From contig NZ_JANWOI010000005.1 in the NCBI RefSeq assembly GCF_027920805.1, positions 62,001 to 126,000 of the forward strand: DNA of 64,000 nucleotides, in the 5' to 3' direction. The position numbers were made by a program, and so were the translations under genes. The number at the start of each line of letters is the position of its first letter. Positions within the stretch are counted from its first letter, which is position 1. Positions 61,665 to 64,000 of the stretch are shown here, one piece after another. The notes under the pieces were generated by a model that was given only the letters and a program-made list of their open reading frames with translations, was not told where the DNA came from and did no database searches. The stretch is from Govania unica. Its GTDB lineage: Bacteria > Pseudomonadota > Alphaproteobacteria > Sphingomonadales > Govanellaceae.

Positions 61665-63323
61665 ATGACCATCACCCTCAGCATGCCCGAGCTGACAGAG
61701 CTTCAGCCGCGTATCACAGTCATTGGCGTCGGCGGAGCCGGCGGCAATGGCGTCAACAACATGATCAAAGCCAATCTGCAAGGCGTCGAATTCGTCGTCG
61801 CCAACACGGACGCCCAGGCGCTCGCGCATTCGCGCGCCGACAAGCGCATTCAGCTTGGCAATAAGCTGACGCAGGGCCTTGGTGCCGGTGCGCGCCCGGA
61901 TGTTGGCCGTGCGGCAGCAGAAGAAAACCTTGAAGAGGTTATGCAATATCTGACCGGCACCCATATGGTGTTCATCACCGCTGGCATGGGCGGCGGTACC
62001 GGTACCGGTGCGGCTCCGGTGATCGCGCGGGCGGCCCGTGAACTTGGTGTGCTGACGGTTGGCGTGGTGTCGAAGCCGTTTCAGTTCGAAGGCGGCAAGC
62101 GCATGCGCCTTGCTGAAGAAGGCATTGCCGAACTGCAAAAATATGTCGACACGCTGATCATTATTCCAAATCAGAATCTGTTCCGTGTCGCCAATGAAAA
62201 AACCACCTTCGCCGATGCCTTCGCCATGGCTGACGAAGTGCTGTATTCGGGCGTGCGCGGTATCACCGACCTTATGGTCATGCCGGGTCTCGTCAATCTC
62301 GATTTCGCCGACGTCCGCACGGTCATGAGCGAAATGGGCAAGGCGATGATGGGCACGGGCGAGGCCACCGGTGACAACCGCGCGCTTGAAGCTGCTGAAG
62401 CCGCCATCTCCAACCCGCTGCTGGACGAAGTGTCGATGAAGGGCGCAAAGGGCGTGCTCATCAACATCACCGGCGGTATGGATCTTACCCTTTACGAAGT
62501 CGACGAAGCCGCCAATCGCATTCGCAGCGAAGTCGATCCGGAAGCACATATTCTCGTCGGTTCGGCGCTCGATGACACGCTTAACGGCCGCATGCGTGTG
62601 TCCGTTGTCGCGACCGGCATCGATTCCGAAAACAGCGCCATCGTCCATCAGGTGGCGGCTCAAGCCGCCGCACAGGCAAGCGCGCGCAGCGGCCGTCCGG
62701 AATTGGTTGCCACCGCTCCGGCTGCGGCCCGTGATGGCTTCCCGGCGGCTCCGGTGGCCCCTGCGGCTTACGTGGACGCACCCATGGATGCCACCAACGC
62801 CGTCGATCTCAGCGCCAACGAGGCTTATGCCACGGAAGCTTACGAGGATGATTACGCAGCTGAGGAAAACTACGAAGAAACACCACATGCCGACCCTGTT
62901 CTAAGCCAGCCCGCAGCCGCGCAATATGCTGATGACGAAGCGGATCATTATGACGATCAGGCGTATGATGACGCTCCGCAGCAAGCCTATGAAGAACAGA
63001 AGGAATCGCGGTCCTGGTTCGATCGTCTGACCGGCCGTGGCCGTCGCAATGAGCGGTCCCAGCAACAGGATGCCTATGAAGACGACCGCCGCGCGCCGGC
63101 ACCGCAGTTGAGGGCGCCGCGTGCGGAAATGACACGGATGGAACCCGCCCGCGCTGAACCCGCCCGCGTTGAGCCGCCCCGCGCGGAACCCGCGCGTGGC
63201 GAGCCGGCACAACCTGCCGCGCCAAGCCTCGGCCGGAACAATGCGGAAGATCGCCCGGCCCAACGCAATAAACTGGATGATCAACTCGAAATTCCGACGT
63301 TCCTGCGCCGTCAGGCCAACTGA
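61665..63323 (+). CDS. ftsZ: Cell division GTPase FtsZ with an extended C-terminal linker
   Basis: This is a 552-residue tubulin homologue forming the Z ring. GTP-binding [14 protein letters not shown] (residues 21-34), the tubulin signature GGGTGTG (109-115), and the T7 loop NLDFADV near 210. The GTPase core ends near 320. The linker (about 325-535) is very long and of low complexity: Ala/Tyr/Asp-rich ([18 protein letters not shown]), then a basic patch, then EPARxEP repeats. The C-terminal peptide [10 protein letters not shown] (residues 541-550), which contacts FtsA, is intact. The start is ATG 61665 with GGAG 8 nt upstream; the TTG at 61647 is rejected. Followed by four hairpin terminators. 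Confidence 0.96.
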   Translation: MTITLSMPELTELQPRITVIGVGGAGGNGVNNMIKANLQGVEFVVANTDAQALAHSRADKRIQLGNKLTQGLGAGARPDVGRAAAEENLEEVMQYLTGTHMVFITAGMGGGTGTGAAPVIARAARELGVLTVGVVSKPFQFEGGKRMRLAEEGIAELQKYVDTLIIIPNQNLFRVANEKTTFADAFAMADEVLYSGVRGITDLMVMPGLVNLDFADVRTVMSEMGKAMMGTGEATGDNRALEAAEAAISNPLLDEVSMKGAKGVLINITGGMDLTLYEVDEAANRIRSEVDPEAHILVGSALDDTLNGRMRVSVVATGIDSENSAIVHQVAAQAAAQASARSGRPELVATAPAAARDGFPAAPVAPAAYVDAPMDATNAVDLSANEAYATEAYEDDYAAEENYEETPHADPVLSQPAAAQYADDEADHYDDQAYDDAPQQAYEEQKESRSWFDRLTGRGRRNERSQQQDAYEDDRRAPAPQLRAPRAEMTRMEPARAEPARVEPPRAEPARGEPAQPAAPSLGRNNAEDRPAQRNKLDDQLEIPTFLRRQAN

Positions 63324-63446
63324 GGTCGGCCCCAGATACCACGGCATGAAGGTGGTTGACATCACAGGCGATCTCCGCCGCCTTCACGCCGTTCGGTGAC
63401 GCCTGGACTTGCTCCGGGCCTTTGGGTCCGATCAAGGTCCACCGTC

Positions 63447-63661
63447 AAAAGAAACGGCCCGAGCCATCCCGCTCGGGTCGTTTTTTTTGACAATCAGACA
63501 AGCCCAAAAGAAACGGCCCGAGCCATCCCGCTTGGGTCGTTTTTTTTGACAATCAGATAAAGCCCAAAAGAAACGGCCCGAGCCATCCCGCTCGGGTCGT
63601 TTTTTGACATATCGGGCCGCCCAAAAGAAAACGACCCGAGTGATATCACTCAGGTCGTTCT
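63447..63661. terminator. Four tandem terminator hairpins after ftsZ
   Basis: Three nearly identical units (63447-63488, 63506-63547, 63566-63605) each consist of AAAAGAAACGGCCCGAGCC, a short loop, GCTCGGGTCG (GCTTGGGTCG in unit 2) and 6-8 T, joined by GACAATCAGA-type spacers with a period of 59-60 nt. A fourth, divergent unit (63623-63661) has ACGACCCGAGTGA paired with TCACTCAGGTCGT, a 13-bp stem with one mismatch. The A runs before each hairpin make them bidirectional, serving ftsZ and the convergent XRE gene. The rest of 63324-63446 shows nothing else. Confidence 0.85.
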
Positions 63662-63714
63662 TGAGAGTTCGCTATCCATGATCATCGCGCACATGCTGTT
63701 GCGATGATGGATGC

Positions 63715-64000
63715 TCAGGCGTCTTGACGTTCCCGCTCATGCTGAGCCAGCATCTTGACCAGGCTCGACAGGGTCGATTTGACCGACGGGTCCTTGATCT
63801 CGCTGAAATTCTGAGCGATTTCGATGGCCGAACGATTGGTGCCGCCGTGCTTTTGTTCGGTTATCGGGGCTCCTTCGTCAAAACCATCGAAGAAGTAGGA
63901 TACATTAACGCCTAACGTCTTCGCGAGTTCATAGAGTCTTCCGGCACTGATACGGTTGGCGCCGGTTTCGTATTTCTGTACTTGTTGATGCGAAAGTTTG
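63715..64000 (-). CDS. XRE-family helix-turn-helix regulator (5' end cut by window)
   Basis: The C-terminal 95 residues of a regulator are visible. The HTH second half and recognition helix are LSHQQVQKYETGANRISAGRLYELAKTLGVNVSYFF, the pattern of the widespread alphaproteobacterial XRE regulators with LTxQQVQKYExGxNRI. A 60-residue acidic/helical tail follows (EGAPITEQKHGGTNRSAIEIAQNFSEIKD, then SSLVKMLAQHERERQDA). The N-terminus is outside the window. It is convergent with ftsZ and shares the terminator array. Confidence 0.85.
   Translation of the reverse strand, partial: KLSHQQVQKYETGANRISAGRLYELAKTLGVNVSYFFDGFDEGAPITEQKHGGTNRSAIEIAQNFSEIKDPSVKSTLSSLVKMLAQHERERQDA

Noticed and set aside
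61491-62888. 465-codon minus-strand frame antisense to ftsZ
   Set aside because: Shadow of ftsZ; composition is typical of the complementary strand of a conserved high-GC gene.
63447-63661. Short CRISPR-like array after ftsZ
   Set aside because: The repeats are terminator hairpins with T runs, and the spacers are near-identical, unlike CRISPR.
63679-63711. ATCATCGC...GCGATGAT hairpin as the XRE terminator
   Set aside because: It has no T run; the bidirectional hairpin at 63623-63661 is a better candidate.

Overview
The window is chromosomal DNA from an alphaproteobacterium. The evidence is a complete, tightly overlapping division and cell wall (dcw) cluster ending in an FtsZ with the alphaproteobacterial tail (IPxFLRRQ), a two-piece cobalamin methionine synthase, an ArsR-methyltransferase regulator ahead of met genes, many TonB receptors with the IEEIIVTA box, and dispersed palindromes with the core TTGCCGGGCTTGACCCGGCAA. 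The TonB-receptor-rich catabolic content recalls Sphingomonadales, Kordiimonadales or Emcibacterales, but the order cannot be fixed from this window. Layout: 1-3.5 kb holds a partial HisC-type aminotransferase, a flavin reductase, a sodium:amino-acid symporter and a YfcG-like GST. 3.5-8.2 kb is a conspicuously AT-rich island with three tiny minus-strand proteins (charged CsbD-like, entericidin-like, disordered), a PAS/REC/LuxR regulator carrying decayed kinase parts, and about 1.3 kb of apparently gene-free DNA. 8.6-12.8 kb is a catabolic operon (amidohydrolase, DUF59 protein, Rieske oxygenase, RidA-like protein, ferredoxin) with a divergent TetR gene. 12.9-15.9 kb holds a TonB receptor and the frameshifted remains of a luciferase-like monooxygenase. 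16.7-25.1 kb runs on the minus strand as a quinoprotein amine dehydrogenase operon (mauB-mauE-mauD-mauA plus two mono-haem cytochromes c) followed by a second TonB receptor, an aldehyde dehydrogenase and an ECHDC3-type crotonase. Together these suggest uptake and oxidation of an amine to an aldehyde and then an acid, with electrons passed to cytochrome c. 25.5-29.8 kb has a TetR regulator, a hotdog thioesterase, an iron alcohol dehydrogenase and a membrane histidine kinase. 30-33.3 kb has ettA and mlaA around a cluster of palindromic repeats. 33.5-39.2 kb is the methionine operon: ArsR-SAM methyltransferase, metF interrupted by an in-frame TAA, metH N-part and metH C-part. 39.4-43.3 kb holds a LysE exporter, a degenerate SNase-like protein, a TerB/DnaJ protein, an EamA transporter, a cytosolic-type amidase and a small lipoprotein. 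The RNase P RNA gene lies at 43.4-43.8 kb. From 44.2 kb a ladder of 10-bp-spaced MraZ-type boxes precedes mraZ-rsmH-ftsL-ftsI-murE-murF-mraY-murD-ftsW-murG-murC-murB-ddl-ftsQ-ftsA-ftsZ, which ends in four successive terminator hairpins. A truncated XRE regulator closes the window. The most interesting leads are the Rieske/amidohydrolase operon and its likely shared operator with the neighbouring TonB receptor, the mauFG-less amine dehydrogenase operon, the metF nonsense codon, the MraZ ladder, the tandem terminators after ftsZ, and a consensus alphaproteobacterial SOS box at 40.1 kb.
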